Assembly (NCBI GenBank): GCA_963720775.1
Contig: CAVRGR010000006.1
Span: 496,001 to 560,000, forward strand
Source: JAENVT01 sp963720775
GTDB lineage: Bacteria > Actinomycetota > Acidimicrobiia > Acidimicrobiales > Ilumatobacteraceae
DNA: 64,000 nt
Direction of reading: 5' to 3'
Shown here: one piece after another, positions 52,921 to 61,060 of the stretch
Numbering within the stretch: the stretch's first letter is position 1
Layout: every line of letters begins with the position of its first letter
Position numbers and translations under genes: made by a program
Notes under the pieces: generated by a model
Database searches by the model: none
What the model saw: only the letters and a program-made list of their open reading frames with translations
Told to the model about the DNA's origin: nothing

Positions 52921-53313
52921 ATGAGCGAACCGATCGACGTCGCCAAGCAGCTGTACACCGAGTTCAACAACCACAACATTCCCGGCATCTTGGACCTGCT
53001 CGACCCCGACATCATCTGGAACAGCTACGGTCCCGACTTCGCGCTGGCGGTCGGCAACTATCACGGACGTGACGGCGTCGTGCAGTTCTTCAAGGACTTG
53101 ATGACGCAGCAGACAGACAGTTCGTTCGTCCCCGACACGTACTGGAGCTGCGGCCCGACCGTGCACGTGATCGGCGTCGAGAAGGGAGTTCTCAACGATT
53201 CGCAGCTCAACTTCGTCAACCACTTCGACCACACCTTGTGGTTCGTCGACGGGAGCTCGTTGGTGCAGCAGTTCCGCGCCAACTACAACCTGTCGACCAA
53301 GGGCGACGAGTGA
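52921..53313 (+). CDS. SnoaL-like (NTF2-fold) protein
   Basis: The 130 residues resemble the SnoaL/NTF2 fold: DVAKQLYTEFNNHNIPGILDLLDPDIIWNSYG (first half), GNYHGRDGVVQFFKDL, and FDHTLWFVDGSSLVQQFRANY. ATG at 52921 has GGGGAAG upstream. It is coupled to the next gene by a GTGA overlap. The family includes isomerases and non-enzymatic binders. Its partner is a GAF-like protein, and the convergent operon encodes a VioB-like pair. No substrate can be given. Confidence 0.82.
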   Translation: MSEPIDVAKQLYTEFNNHNIPGILDLLDPDIIWNSYGPDFALAVGNYHGRDGVVQFFKDLMTQQTDSSFVPDTYWSCGPTVHVIGVEKGVLNDSQLNFVNHFDHTLWFVDGSSLVQQFRANYNLSTKGDE

Positions 53314-53744
53314 CCCTCGACGCCGCCCATCAGGTCTGGCTCGATGAGTTCCTCGGTCGGCATCATGGCGTCGCCGGCACGGTCCACGTCGAGGTCGACG
53401 GCGACCTCGTGTTGACGGCCGCCCGCAACATTCCGCCGCGGCTCGAACAGATCGTTGCCCACATCACCCGGGGAAAGGGGATGGCGGGCGCCGCCCAGAT
53501 CGAGCGTCGCACGGTGCAGACGTGCAACCTTCAGAGTGCGAGCGACGCACCGATCAACCCGGCTGCCCGCGAGGCCGGGGGAGCCGCAGCCGCGGCGATC
53601 CCGGTGTTGCACGCCGGGGTGGTACGCGCCGTCGTCGGCATCACGTTCCCGACCGAGGGCGAGCTGGAGCCCGACGTGCTCGGCGCCCTCGAACTCGATG
53701 CTGCCGGCCTACCCGCCGCCGCGCTGGAGCTCGGCCACCAATGA
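53310..53744 (+). CDS. GAF-domain-like protein
   Basis: The 144 residues resemble a single GAF domain: PPRLEQIVAHITRGKGMAG, CNLQSASDAPINPAAREAGG, and IPVLHAGVVRAVVGITFPTEGE. There is no attached output domain. GTG at 53310 overlaps the previous TGA, so it is coupled to the SnoaL-like gene. It may sense a small ligand. Its 3' end overlaps the convergent ferritin-like gene by 36 nt. Confidence 0.75.
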   Translation: MTLDAAHQVWLDEFLGRHHGVAGTVHVEVDGDLVLTAARNIPPRLEQIVAHITRGKGMAGAAQIERRTVQTCNLQSASDAPINPAAREAGGAAAAAIPVLHAGVVRAVVGITFPTEGELEPDVLGALELDAAGLPAAALELGHQ

Positions 53745-54932
53745 GCTGAGTGCGTCGGGGTCGTAGCTCGACGGCAACAGCCCACGCGCCTGCAGCTCGG
53801 CTTCCACCGCGATCGCCTCGTTCGCCAGGCGGAGGATGCCCTGGACTTCCATCGACGAGTTCTTGCCGAACTCGTACGACGGTCGCAGCGGATCGAACGG
53901 AAATCCGACGCAGTAGGTATCGGCCAAGTCTGTGCCGATCGACCACAGCGCTCGGGTCATCTGTCCGACCGCCTGATAGCGACCCGTTCGGTCACGGCCG
54001 CGGTACGAGTGATCGAGGAGACCGAGGATGAGCCAGTAGTGGAGGTCGCCGAGCCATGCCAGCCGGCGCGCGCTCTCGTTCTCGATCACCGGCTGCGCAT
54101 GTAGCCAGGCCGAGCCCCTGCCAAGCCGGCGAGACGGGTAGATGTCGGAGTCGGGATCGTCCCAAACGACCCCGGGGTCCGGGCTTTCGGGCAGGAACGT
54201 CTCGCCGGTGAAGATCCGCCGGAAGAACAGGTAGTGGGCGATCTCGCCCTGTCCGAGGATCCAGTCCATCTTCGACAGCCAGCCTGGCCAGTCGACCATC
54301 GGATCGGTGAACGACGGCGGTTTGGCGGCCACGCGCTCGGCGACGCGAACGATCGCGTTGTACAGGCTCCCGAGGTGGCTGACCGGCTCTCGATCGACCG
54401 GATCCCGAAGCTTGTCCAACACGTCTTGCACACGCTTCTGGAACGCCGGCGGTTCCGAGCCCGGCGCGTCACCGGTGAGCTTCAACGACTCGGCTTCGAC
54501 CCACAGGAACGTGGCCGCCACCGGTTGGCTCAACGCCCGCAGATCGATGGCGAACGGATAGATATCGGCCGCCAGTGGGAAGGCGTGTGGTGTCATCACG
54601 GGAGCAGCGCCGAGTGCGCCGAGGAAGCCGTTGACGGTGCCGAGGTGCTGCATCTCCTCCACCGCCACGTCGAGCATGTTGTGCGGCTTGTCGAGATCGT
54701 CGTCGTCCTGGCTGTCGAGCCGGTGTAGCCCGAACAGATCGGTCGTCAGATCCCCGCGCACCGCCGCGTATGCCGGCTTCAACGAGAACCCGGCGTACAG
54801 GTAGGCGAGCATCAGCGAGTGTTCGAGGCCTGCGGCCTGGGTGAGCAGGTGCACGAGCTCGAGATAGGGGTCGGCGAAATCGTCCGCCACCAGCCCCCCG
54901 CTGGGACTACGACGAAGACCGATGGGCTTCAT
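53709..54932 (-). CDS. Ferritin-like protein related to the C-terminal half of VioB (iminophenylpyruvate dimer synthase family)
   Basis: The 407 residues have a ferritin-like helical core in the first half: LTQAAGLEHSLMLAYLYAGFS and MLDVAVEEMQHLGTVNGFLGALG give the Glu/His carboxylate-bridged metal pattern. This is the ferritin-like domain found at the C-terminus of VioB. VioB dimerises indole-3-pyruvate imine in violacein synthesis, and its relatives RebD/StaD make chromopyrrolic acid. ATG at 54932 overlaps the TGA of the upstream gene (ATGA), whose product resembles the N-terminal half of VioB. The two are best read as a split VioB. The actual substrate is unknown, and no VioA-like oxidase lies in the window. 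Confidence 0.8.
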   Translation of the reverse strand: MKPIGLRRSPSGGLVADDFADPYLELVHLLTQAAGLEHSLMLAYLYAGFSLKPAYAAVRGDLTTDLFGLHRLDSQDDDDLDKPHNMLDVAVEEMQHLGTVNGFLGALGAAPVMTPHAFPLAADIYPFAIDLRALSQPVAATFLWVEAESLKLTGDAPGSEPPAFQKRVQDVLDKLRDPVDREPVSHLGSLYNAIVRVAERVAAKPPSFTDPMVDWPGWLSKMDWILGQGEIAHYLFFRRIFTGETFLPESPDPGVVWDDPDSDIYPSRRLGRGSAWLHAQPVIENESARRLAWLGDLHYWLILGLLDHSYRGRDRTGRYQAVGQMTRALWSIGTDLADTYCVGFPFDPLRPSYEFGKNSSMEVQGILRLANEAIAVEAELQARGLLPSSYDPDALSSLVAELQRGGG

Positions 54933-56968
54933 GACCCGCTTGCCTGCTGGTGGCGAGCGATCACGGCGTCACAGAACGCGATGAGCAGCTCCCGGCGTTT
55001 GGCCGACAGATCGCGCGTGCGGGGCATGTAATTCGGCGACGACCACAAGCCGGGGTCGATGACCCGCTTGAGGTACTGCGCCGCGGTGGGCGTGTCCCAG
55101 AGCGATTGATCGTTCATCGGCAGCCGCTCGTTCATGGCCGGCACGATGAGGTCGTAGTACTGGAAGATGTTGTCGTACACGTCGTCGAACGTGGGGCCGG
55201 CCGCGAGCTGGTGCGAGTAGTCGTCGTACGGAAGGATGCGCATGGTGGCGTACGACTCGGCGCAGATGAGCCAGGCGAGCTGGTCGACCGGGCGGTTCTG
55301 CGGCCACAGCGTCTCGGGTACGAAGCGGAACATCCGCATGCCCGGGAACCCGTGGTGCGGCACCAGGTCGACCGAACCCCACCCGCTGTTGACGGTGATG
55401 ACCGTGCTCGTGGACGTCATCAGGACGGGGTATTGGTAGAAGCCGTAGTTTGCTGGATCGCCCGACGGCGTGGTGCGCCACTGCTCGATCGTGAAGCTCA
55501 TCGGTCCGGTCACCGGTTGGCCGCGGCGATACACGACGATCGGTGAGCGGCCTTGAAGGGCGACGGCTGCGCCTGGCTCGCGAAGTGCATGGATCATCGC
55601 TGGGTAGTGCTCGCCGGGAGCGGGGTGGTCAAGGTAGTTGCATTCGCAATCGAGCACCACGTGGTTCTCGGGCTCGAACAGGAGGACGCCCTGGCCGGAG
55701 GTCTGCAGCACCAGTTCAGTGTCGCCACCCTCCAGCTGCTCACGTTGCGCATGGGTGAGCGCGGAGTAGTCGAGGTCGTAGATGTACCCCTGTAGGCGGG
55801 CGAGATCGCGATCCGGATCGACCGCGCCGATCGTCGTGATCTCAGACTGGTTGCCGTTGGGGTCGACCGCCTGCGGGGTCGGCGTGCGTTGGCCGATCGT
55901 GATCGTTCCCAGGTCGAACGGGAAGCCATCCTTTCCGTCGGCTGGGAGGGTGTTCGACAAGTCGACCGAAAGTGTCTTGGTCGACGGGTCGACGCGCGCC
56001 ACGGCGGGAGCCAGGAAGTAGGGGCGACTCGAGCTGTACGGGTTGACCAGCGGCTTCGTCGGGTTGAGCACGCGGCCGATCGTGCCCGACTCGGGCTCGC
56101 CGACGTACCAGGGAGCGATCGTGCCGACCACGACGCCGATGGCCGGGTTCTCCGGCCGTTCACCGCGCTGGAACGCCGCCGAAAGGTCGGGGTCGGAGAC
56201 TCGCGGATAGGCGAGGTGCAGGTTGTAGCGAAAGGTCAGCCCACGAGGACGTTGCAGCCCGCGGCGACGAAACAGCTCGACCAACGCCGCGACCGTCGGC
56301 GAGTGGCCGGCGATGAAGTGGTGGCGGAACTCGTCGTCTGCCGGATCGGGGATGTCGGCGAGGTCGGCGTCGGTGATGTCGAACGAGCACTGGAAGCCCG
56401 CCGACGCACCTGCTGCGCCTCCGCTGGTGGCGTTTCCCAGCGTGCCGTGGAACGACACGTTGCGCGACCAGTTGAGCCCTCTCGTGACAGCGCGGGTCGG
56501 TTCCCGGCTCATGAACAACCCCGCACCGCCGAACGCCGGACGGCCCGGGTTCGATCGAATGGTGAGCGACTCGGCAAAGACCTGAGTGGTGTTGAAGCCC
56601 TCGGGATCGTTGTCACAAACCGTGGCCTTGTCGAGGTGAACCTGAGAGCCGATCAACGGATCGGCGTGCGGGTCGGTGATCGTGACGCCGGGGCCATGCT
56701 GCACCGACACCACACGGACATCGAGGAAACGCAGGGACATGTCGCCGAAGTAGTTCCACTGACAACGGAGCAGGCCGTTCTGATCGAGCCCGATCACCCA
56801 TTGACGCCACGCGTCGCGGCTCATGCCATGCATCACGGGCTGCACGCGTGCGGTGTCGCTGGTGACGGTGATCTCGGTACCCGGGCCCAACGAATCGTTG
56901 TTGCCGGTGCCCGCGTTGACGAGCTGCGCGCCGAAGACGTGAACCCTCGGGAAGTCGAGAATCCCCAA
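54929..56968 (-). CDS. Protein related to the N-terminal half of VioB
   Basis: The 679 residues start GILDFPRVHVFGAQLVNAGT, close to the VioB N-terminus (SILDFPRIHF). They end with DDVYDNIFQYYDLIVPAMNE and PNYMPRTRDLSAKRRELL, close to the VioB region just before its ferritin-like domain. The middle is a large beta-rich domain (ILG not repeated) with few recognised motifs. The start is TTG at 56968 with GAGGAG 6 nt upstream; this places the LDFPR motif at the N-terminus as in VioB, while an ATG at 57043 would add 25 residues. The end overlaps the ferritin-like gene by ATGA. The protein may form a two-subunit enzyme with it. Family assignment is by remembered motif similarity. Confidence 0.78.
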   Translation of the reverse strand: MGILDFPRVHVFGAQLVNAGTGNNDSLGPGTEITVTSDTARVQPVMHGMSRDAWRQWVIGLDQNGLLRCQWNYFGDMSLRFLDVRVVSVQHGPGVTITDPHADPLIGSQVHLDKATVCDNDPEGFNTTQVFAESLTIRSNPGRPAFGGAGLFMSREPTRAVTRGLNWSRNVSFHGTLGNATSGGAAGASAGFQCSFDITDADLADIPDPADDEFRHHFIAGHSPTVAALVELFRRRGLQRPRGLTFRYNLHLAYPRVSDPDLSAAFQRGERPENPAIGVVVGTIAPWYVGEPESGTIGRVLNPTKPLVNPYSSSRPYFLAPAVARVDPSTKTLSVDLSNTLPADGKDGFPFDLGTITIGQRTPTPQAVDPNGNQSEITTIGAVDPDRDLARLQGYIYDLDYSALTHAQREQLEGGDTELVLQTSGQGVLLFEPENHVVLDCECNYLDHPAPGEHYPAMIHALREPGAAVALQGRSPIVVYRRGQPVTGPMSFTIEQWRTTPSGDPANYGFYQYPVLMTSTSTVITVNSGWGSVDLVPHHGFPGMRMFRFVPETLWPQNRPVDQLAWLICAESYATMRILPYDDYSHQLAAGPTFDDVYDNIFQYYDLIVPAMNERLPMNDQSLWDTPTAAQYLKRVIDPGLWSSPNYMPRTRDLSAKRRELLIAFCDAVIARHQQASGS

Positions 56969-57105
56969 CTCTGCTCCTCGTTTCTGTCGCCTGCCCGCGG
57001 CGAGTATATGGCCCGCTGTCACCGCCGATTTCGAGATCGGCATGGCCGGAGGCAGGTCACGAATTCTCCGCCCGCCCCGGAGAATCGGTGACTGGCTCAC
57101 GGCTG

Positions 57106-58194
57106 CTAGACGTTGAAGCGGAACTCCATCGTGTCGCCGTCGATGGGGTGGTAGTCCTTGCCCTCGACGCGGATCTTCCCCAGATCCTTGGCCTTCGACC
57201 ACGAGCCGATCTCCAGCAGTTCATCCCAGTGGATCACTTCGGCCTTGATGAAGCCCCGCTGGAAATCGGTGTGAATGCGACCGGCGCACTCCGGCGCGCT
57301 GGAGCCGGCATAGAACGTCCAGGCCCTGGTCTCCTTCTCGCCGGTGGTGAGGAAGGTGCGCAGACCGAGCAGGTGATACGCGCTGCGAACCATGCGGAAA
57401 AGCGCACCCTCGCCGAGCCCGAAGCCTTCGAGCATCTCGGCCCGTTCGGCCGGATCGACGATCGTGGCGGCCTCGGCCTCGAGTTGCACGCACATGCCGA
57501 TGACCTCGACGTTGTCACCGGCCGACTGGAACTCGTCGCGCACTTGCTGTTCCACCTCCGGGATGCGTCCGAGATCGTCCTCGCCGACGTTGACCACGGC
57601 CAGCACGGACCGGTTGGTGAGCAGGAAGTAGGGCTTCAACTGCTCTCGCCACTCGGGCTTGAGGCCGGCTCGGTAGAGCGGCCGACCCTCTGACAGCGCG
57701 TCGTAGGCGGCCTGGAGCGGCTCGAGCTCGCCGGCGGCAGCCTTGTCGAGCTTGGCCTGGCGTGTCGCTTGGTTGAGACGCTTCTCGATCGTCTCCAAGT
57801 CGGCGAGAGCCAACTCGATCTCGACGACTCGAAGATGTTCGATGGGATCGCTGGGGCCGGTGACGTCGTCGTCCTCGAACGCCCTCAACACCAACACGAT
57901 TGCGTCGACCTCGCGGATGTTGGCGAGGAACTTGTTGCCGAGACCCTCGCCTTTCGATGCGCCCTCGACGAGGCCACCGATGTCGACCACCTGTACAGCG
58001 GCGTGCACGATCGACTTCGACTTGCTCATTGCCGCCAGGCGGTCGACTCGCTCGTCGGGCACTTTGGCCACACCGATGTTCGGATCCTTGGTGGCGAAGG
58101 CGTATGGAGCGGCGAGCGCGCCGCCGCCGGTCAGGGCGTTGTACAGCGAGCTCTTGCCCGCGTTGGGGAGGCCAACCAGGCCGAAGCGTTCCAT
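57106..58194 (-). CDS. ychF: Redox-regulated P-loop ATPase/GTPase YchF (Obg-like)
   Basis: The 362 residues match YchF: G1 GLPNAGKSSLYNALTGG, VDIGGLVEGASKGEGLGNKFL (G3/switch II), LVLRAFEDDDVTGP, and the C-terminal TGS domain ending GKDYHPIDGDTMEFRFNV. It binds ATP in preference to GTP and associates with ribosomes. ATG at 58194. It is divergent from the LPXTG wall protein gene. The 137-nt gap to the VioB-like gene holds no visible feature beyond that gene's ribosome binding site. Confidence 0.97.
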   Translation of the reverse strand: MERFGLVGLPNAGKSSLYNALTGGGALAAPYAFATKDPNIGVAKVPDERVDRLAAMSKSKSIVHAAVQVVDIGGLVEGASKGEGLGNKFLANIREVDAIVLVLRAFEDDDVTGPSDPIEHLRVVEIELALADLETIEKRLNQATRQAKLDKAAAGELEPLQAAYDALSEGRPLYRAGLKPEWREQLKPYFLLTNRSVLAVVNVGEDDLGRIPEVEQQVRDEFQSAGDNVEVIGMCVQLEAEAATIVDPAERAEMLEGFGLGEGALFRMVRSAYHLLGLRTFLTTGEKETRAWTFYAGSSAPECAGRIHTDFQRGFIKAEVIHWDELLEIGSWSKAKDLGKIRVEGKDYHPIDGDTMEFRFNV

Positions 58195-58259
58195 AGCGAA
58201 GAGGTGAGGCTACCTCGCACGCTTTCCGCTCGGCCCTGGTCGTCATCGATCTCTGCAGC

Positions 58260-59684
58260 GTGAAGCGATTTCTCTGCCTCCTGTTCGTAGGGGTCGTGGT
58301 GACGGGCGCCGTGCGGGTCGGCGCGGGTCAGCTCGGGTCACAGATGCCCCCCAATTGCGTGGCCCACAAGAGCTTCGACGGCGGAGCGGATCTGGTCGAC
58401 GACTACCGATGTGCCGGGCTGGCTATCGAATTCCACACGGCGGGGGTGGCCTACTCACCCGGCCCGATCTGGGCCGGCCAGTGGTTGTTCGTCGACGAGA
58501 CCGGCCAGTTCCGTGTCGGTTCGTGCACCTTCAACCGCGGCATCCATCCCACCATCGACGTGCCCTCTGCAGTCGTGCCTCAAGCCTTCCCCAACGACCC
58601 GACGGGATCCAAGGTGGCCTACCTCACCTGGCGATACGGCGACACCACCGACAACCTGACTGCCGCGGCGATGTGGGCGCTGCTGCACTACTACGCCCAA
58701 GATGGCGCCGGGACGAGACGCGCCGTGAACGGAGCGGCACCACTCGTTCCCTCGCTCGCCATGATCGGCCGCGCCAGCGGACGCGACGACATCCAAGCTC
58801 TGGCGGTCGCGCTCGATTCCGAGGCAGAACGACATGCGGGAGCGTGGGGGATCGCTGCGTCCGTCGATCTCGCCGGCAACATCGATGTGACCCTGACGGC
58901 AGGCGGACAACCGGTGGCCGATGCCGCAATCAGCCTGTTGATGAGCGGGCAGGACGAGCCCATGACGGTACGCACCGATGCGGCCGGAGCCGCGCATGCG
59001 ACCATGCCGGTTGCGCCCGGAGTGGTCACTGTCGTTGCTTCGGCTTCGGCGCCGGGGTCGGCCCTCGTCTACCGAGGAACGCCGGCGGGGCCCGATCCGC
59101 AGGGCGCGCAGAATCTGGTCACCGGTGGCACACCGAGGGTGATCTCTGCGACGGCAACGGTCGACGTGCCGCTTCCGCCGACGACCACCTCGACGACGAC
59201 GTTGCCGCCGGAAACCACGTTGCCACCGGAGACGACGACTACATCGACGACGACGTTGCCGCCGGAAACCACGTTGCCACCGGAGACGACGACTACATCG
59301 ACGACGACGTTGCCGCCGGAAACCACGTTGCCACCGGATACGACCACTTCGACAACGTCCACATCGACCACGATCTCGACCCTGCCCCTCGAGACGACAC
59401 CTCCTTCGACCACGACCAGCACGGTCGCCACCGTCGAGGTCGAAGCCGTGCCGCCTCCGCCGGCACCACCCGACACCTCTCCGCCTCCGCCGGCGCCACC
59501 CCTTCCGAAGACGGGAAGGGGTTCGGATCTGGTCTCGTTCCTGGCTACTGCGCTGCTGGTGGCGGGCATCGGAATCGTCGGCGTCGCCAGCCGGCGAGCT
59601 CCGCGAACGGTCATCTACACTCGACGACATGACGCCGGTGGAAGCCCTCGAACGCGTGGTGCATTGCCTCGATCGAGCACATGA
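58260..59684 (+). CDS. Secreted LPXTG-type wall protein with Thr/Pro-rich repeat
   Basis: The 474 residues start with a signal peptide (FLCLLFVGVVVTGAVRVGAG). An N-terminal domain of about 300 residues carries WRYGDTTDNLTAAAMWALLHYYA, resembling the helical part of actinobacterial surface domains (thioester-like, though the Gln is not evident). A Thr/Pro/Glu-rich stalk with 18-residue repeats follows, then LPKTG (about residue 416), a hydrophobic helix, and a basic tail, the sortase sorting signal. It should be covalently bound to peptidoglycan. A further 40 residues after the basic segment overlap the next gene by 56 nt. The start is GTG at 58260. Confidence 0.85.
   Translation: MKRFLCLLFVGVVVTGAVRVGAGQLGSQMPPNCVAHKSFDGGADLVDDYRCAGLAIEFHTAGVAYSPGPIWAGQWLFVDETGQFRVGSCTFNRGIHPTIDVPSAVVPQAFPNDPTGSKVAYLTWRYGDTTDNLTAAAMWALLHYYAQDGAGTRRAVNGAAPLVPSLAMIGRASGRDDIQALAVALDSEAERHAGAWGIAASVDLAGNIDVTLTAGGQPVADAAISLLMSGQDEPMTVRTDAAGAAHATMPVAPGVVTVVASASAPGSALVYRGTPAGPDPQGAQNLVTGGTPRVISATATVDVPLPPTTTSTTTLPPETTLPPETTTTSTTTLPPETTLPPETTTTSTTTLPPETTLPPDTTTSTTSTSTTISTLPLETTPPSTTTSTVATVEVEAVPPPPAPPDTSPPPPAPPLPKTGRGSDLVSFLATALLVAGIGIVGVASRRAPRTVIYTRRHDAGGSPRTRGALPRSST
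59193..59341 (+). repeat. Tandem repeat of 54 bp (about 2.8 copies)
   Basis: Unit 59193-59246 is repeated at 59247-59300 and, in part, at 59301-59341. Each encodes the 18 residues TTTLPPETTLPPETTTTS. The copies look almost identical, which suggests recent slippage or selection on stalk length. It lies in the wall-spanning stalk of the LPXTG protein, and copy number may vary between strains. Confidence 0.9.
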
Positions 59685-60630
59685 CACCGGATTCAAGACC
59701 AAGGCATTCGTTCGAGCGCTCGATGTCGTTCGCTCGATTCCACCCGAAGAGCTCGCCGAACGCGCGGCCGCCGGCACACTCACCAAGCTGGATGGCATCG
59801 GTGATTCCACGGCTCGTCTCATCACCGAGACCCTCAAGGGTGACACGAGCTACGTCGAGAAGATCGAAGCAGAAACCAAGGTCGAGCTCACCGACGACGG
59901 GGCGCGTTACCGAGCGGCCCTCCGCGGCGATTGTCACCTGCACAGTCTGTGGAGCGATGGCGGGGCCACGATCGAGGCCATGGCTCGCACCGCTCGCTCA
60001 CTGGGCCACGACTACATGGTCCTCACCGACCATTCCCCTCGACTCACGGTTGCCCACGGGCTGAGCAAGGATCGATTGGAACAACAGTTGGCCGACGTGG
60101 CCGTGCTCAACGAGAAGTTTGCACCCTTTCGCATCCTCACCGGCATCGAGGTCGACATCCTCGAAGACGGCGCGCTCGATCACGACGACGAGGTGCTGTC
60201 TCGCCTCGACATCGTCGTCGCCAGCGTTCATTCCAAGTTGCGCATGGAGCGCCAGCCGATGACCGAGCGGATGGTGCGCGCCGTCGCCTCTCCCCACGTC
60301 GACATCCTCGGCCACTGCACCGGTCGAATGATCGGCAAGCGCGATCCGTCGACGTTCGATGCCGACTACGTGTTCGCCGCCTGCGCCCAGTTCCATACGG
60401 CGGTGGAGATCAACTGCCGGCCGGAGCGACTCGACCCACCTCGCCCGCTCTTGCAGATGGCGGTCGACTACGGCTGTTACTTCTCGATCGACTCAGATGC
60501 CCACGCCACCGGCCAACTCGAGTGGCAGCCGCTCGGATGCAACCGTGCGGCCGAGAGCAAGGTGCCGCTCGACCGGGTCATCAACACCTGGGCGGCAGAC
60601 GATCTGCTGCGGTGGGCACAGGCCGCCTGA
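59629..60630 (+). CDS. HhH-PHP protein (PolX-like PHP phosphoesterase without polymerase domain)
   Basis: The 333 residues have an N-terminal helix-hairpin-helix segment (AAGTLTKLDGIGDSTARLI). A PHP domain follows, with metal motifs DCHLHSLWSDGGATIEAMA, YMVLTDHSP, GIEVDILEDG, VVASVHSKL, ILGHCTGRMIG and the final IDSDAHATGQL. This is the C-terminal part of family X polymerases without the nucleotidyltransferase domain. It may be a repair phosphoesterase or nuclease. ATG at 59629 lies inside the 3' end of the LPXTG gene in another frame. Confidence 0.88.
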   Translation: MTPVEALERVVHCLDRAHDTGFKTKAFVRALDVVRSIPPEELAERAAAGTLTKLDGIGDSTARLITETLKGDTSYVEKIEAETKVELTDDGARYRAALRGDCHLHSLWSDGGATIEAMARTARSLGHDYMVLTDHSPRLTVAHGLSKDRLEQQLADVAVLNEKFAPFRILTGIEVDILEDGALDHDDEVLSRLDIVVASVHSKLRMERQPMTERMVRAVASPHVDILGHCTGRMIGKRDPSTFDADYVFAACAQFHTAVEINCRPERLDPPRPLLQMAVDYGCYFSIDSDAHATGQLEWQPLGCNRAAESKVPLDRVINTWAADDLLRWAQAA

Positions 60631-60973
60631 GCGGTCCGAACGTGCGGGTGAGCCATTTGGGTCATTGACACGGCGTAGCCGACGCGGGACAATGCGCGCG
60701 GACAGTTGCTGATCCTGGGTCCAGACAGAGCGCCCCCGACAACCGAGGGACCTTCATGGAATCGATGGGCTTGCTGTGGCGCTCGAGTAGGCGACCGGTG
60801 AGCGCGCCGCGGGGTTCAATCGACGTCCGAACACCTCACCGACAGTTCTCACCGGCGCGCGTCCCCCCATGCGCTCGTGAACGCACCGCGGGTCCGTCCC
60901 CCCGCGGTGCGAGCTCTCAACCAACCCGCCGACCCCAAGGAAGACCACTGCCGCCCCGCTAAGCTCGTCCCCC
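60631..60973. other. 343-nt gap holding a strong promoter and no confident gene
   Basis: No recognised protein is encoded here. After the promoter at 60665-60693, an ATG at 60756 preceded by GAGGGA opens a frame of 68 codons to 60962, rich in Arg and Pro and unlike any family I know. It may be a leader peptide, a small unknown protein, or noncoding. The transcript could also be the bL37 leader or a small RNA. Confidence 0.4.
60665..60693 (+). promoter_or_regulatory. Consensus-like vegetative promoter
   Basis: TTGACA at 60665-60670 is a perfect -35. GACAAT at 60688-60693 is a good -10, and the spacer is 17 nt. Transcription would start near 60700. The next convincing gene is bL37 at 60974, so the transcript would have a leader of about 270 nt, or carry a small unrecognised gene. 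Confidence 0.65.
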
Positions 60974-61060
60974 ATGTCGAAGAAGACCAAGAAGAAGAAG
61001 GCGCGCATGCGCCGCTCGAAGGCCAACCACGGCAAGCGCCCCAACATGGGGCGTGGCTGA
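60974..61060 (+). CDS. Small ribosomal-type protein bL37-like
   Basis: This 28-residue basic protein reads MSKKTKKKKARM then RRSKANHGKRPNMGRG. The Lys/Arg run followed by ANHGKRPN matches the pattern of the mycobacterial 50S mini-protein bL37. No Shine-Dalgarno is visible. TAAGCT at 60960-60965 fits a TANNNT -10 with 8 nt to the ATG, consistent with leaderless transcription. Its stop overlaps the GTG start of the prolyl oligopeptidase gene. Confidence 0.85.
   Translation: MSKKTKKKKARMRRSKANHGKRPNMGRG

Noticed and set aside
59193..59341. Direct repeats as a CRISPR array
   Set aside because: Repeats are contiguous, without spacers, in phase with a coding frame, and encode a Thr/Pro stalk.
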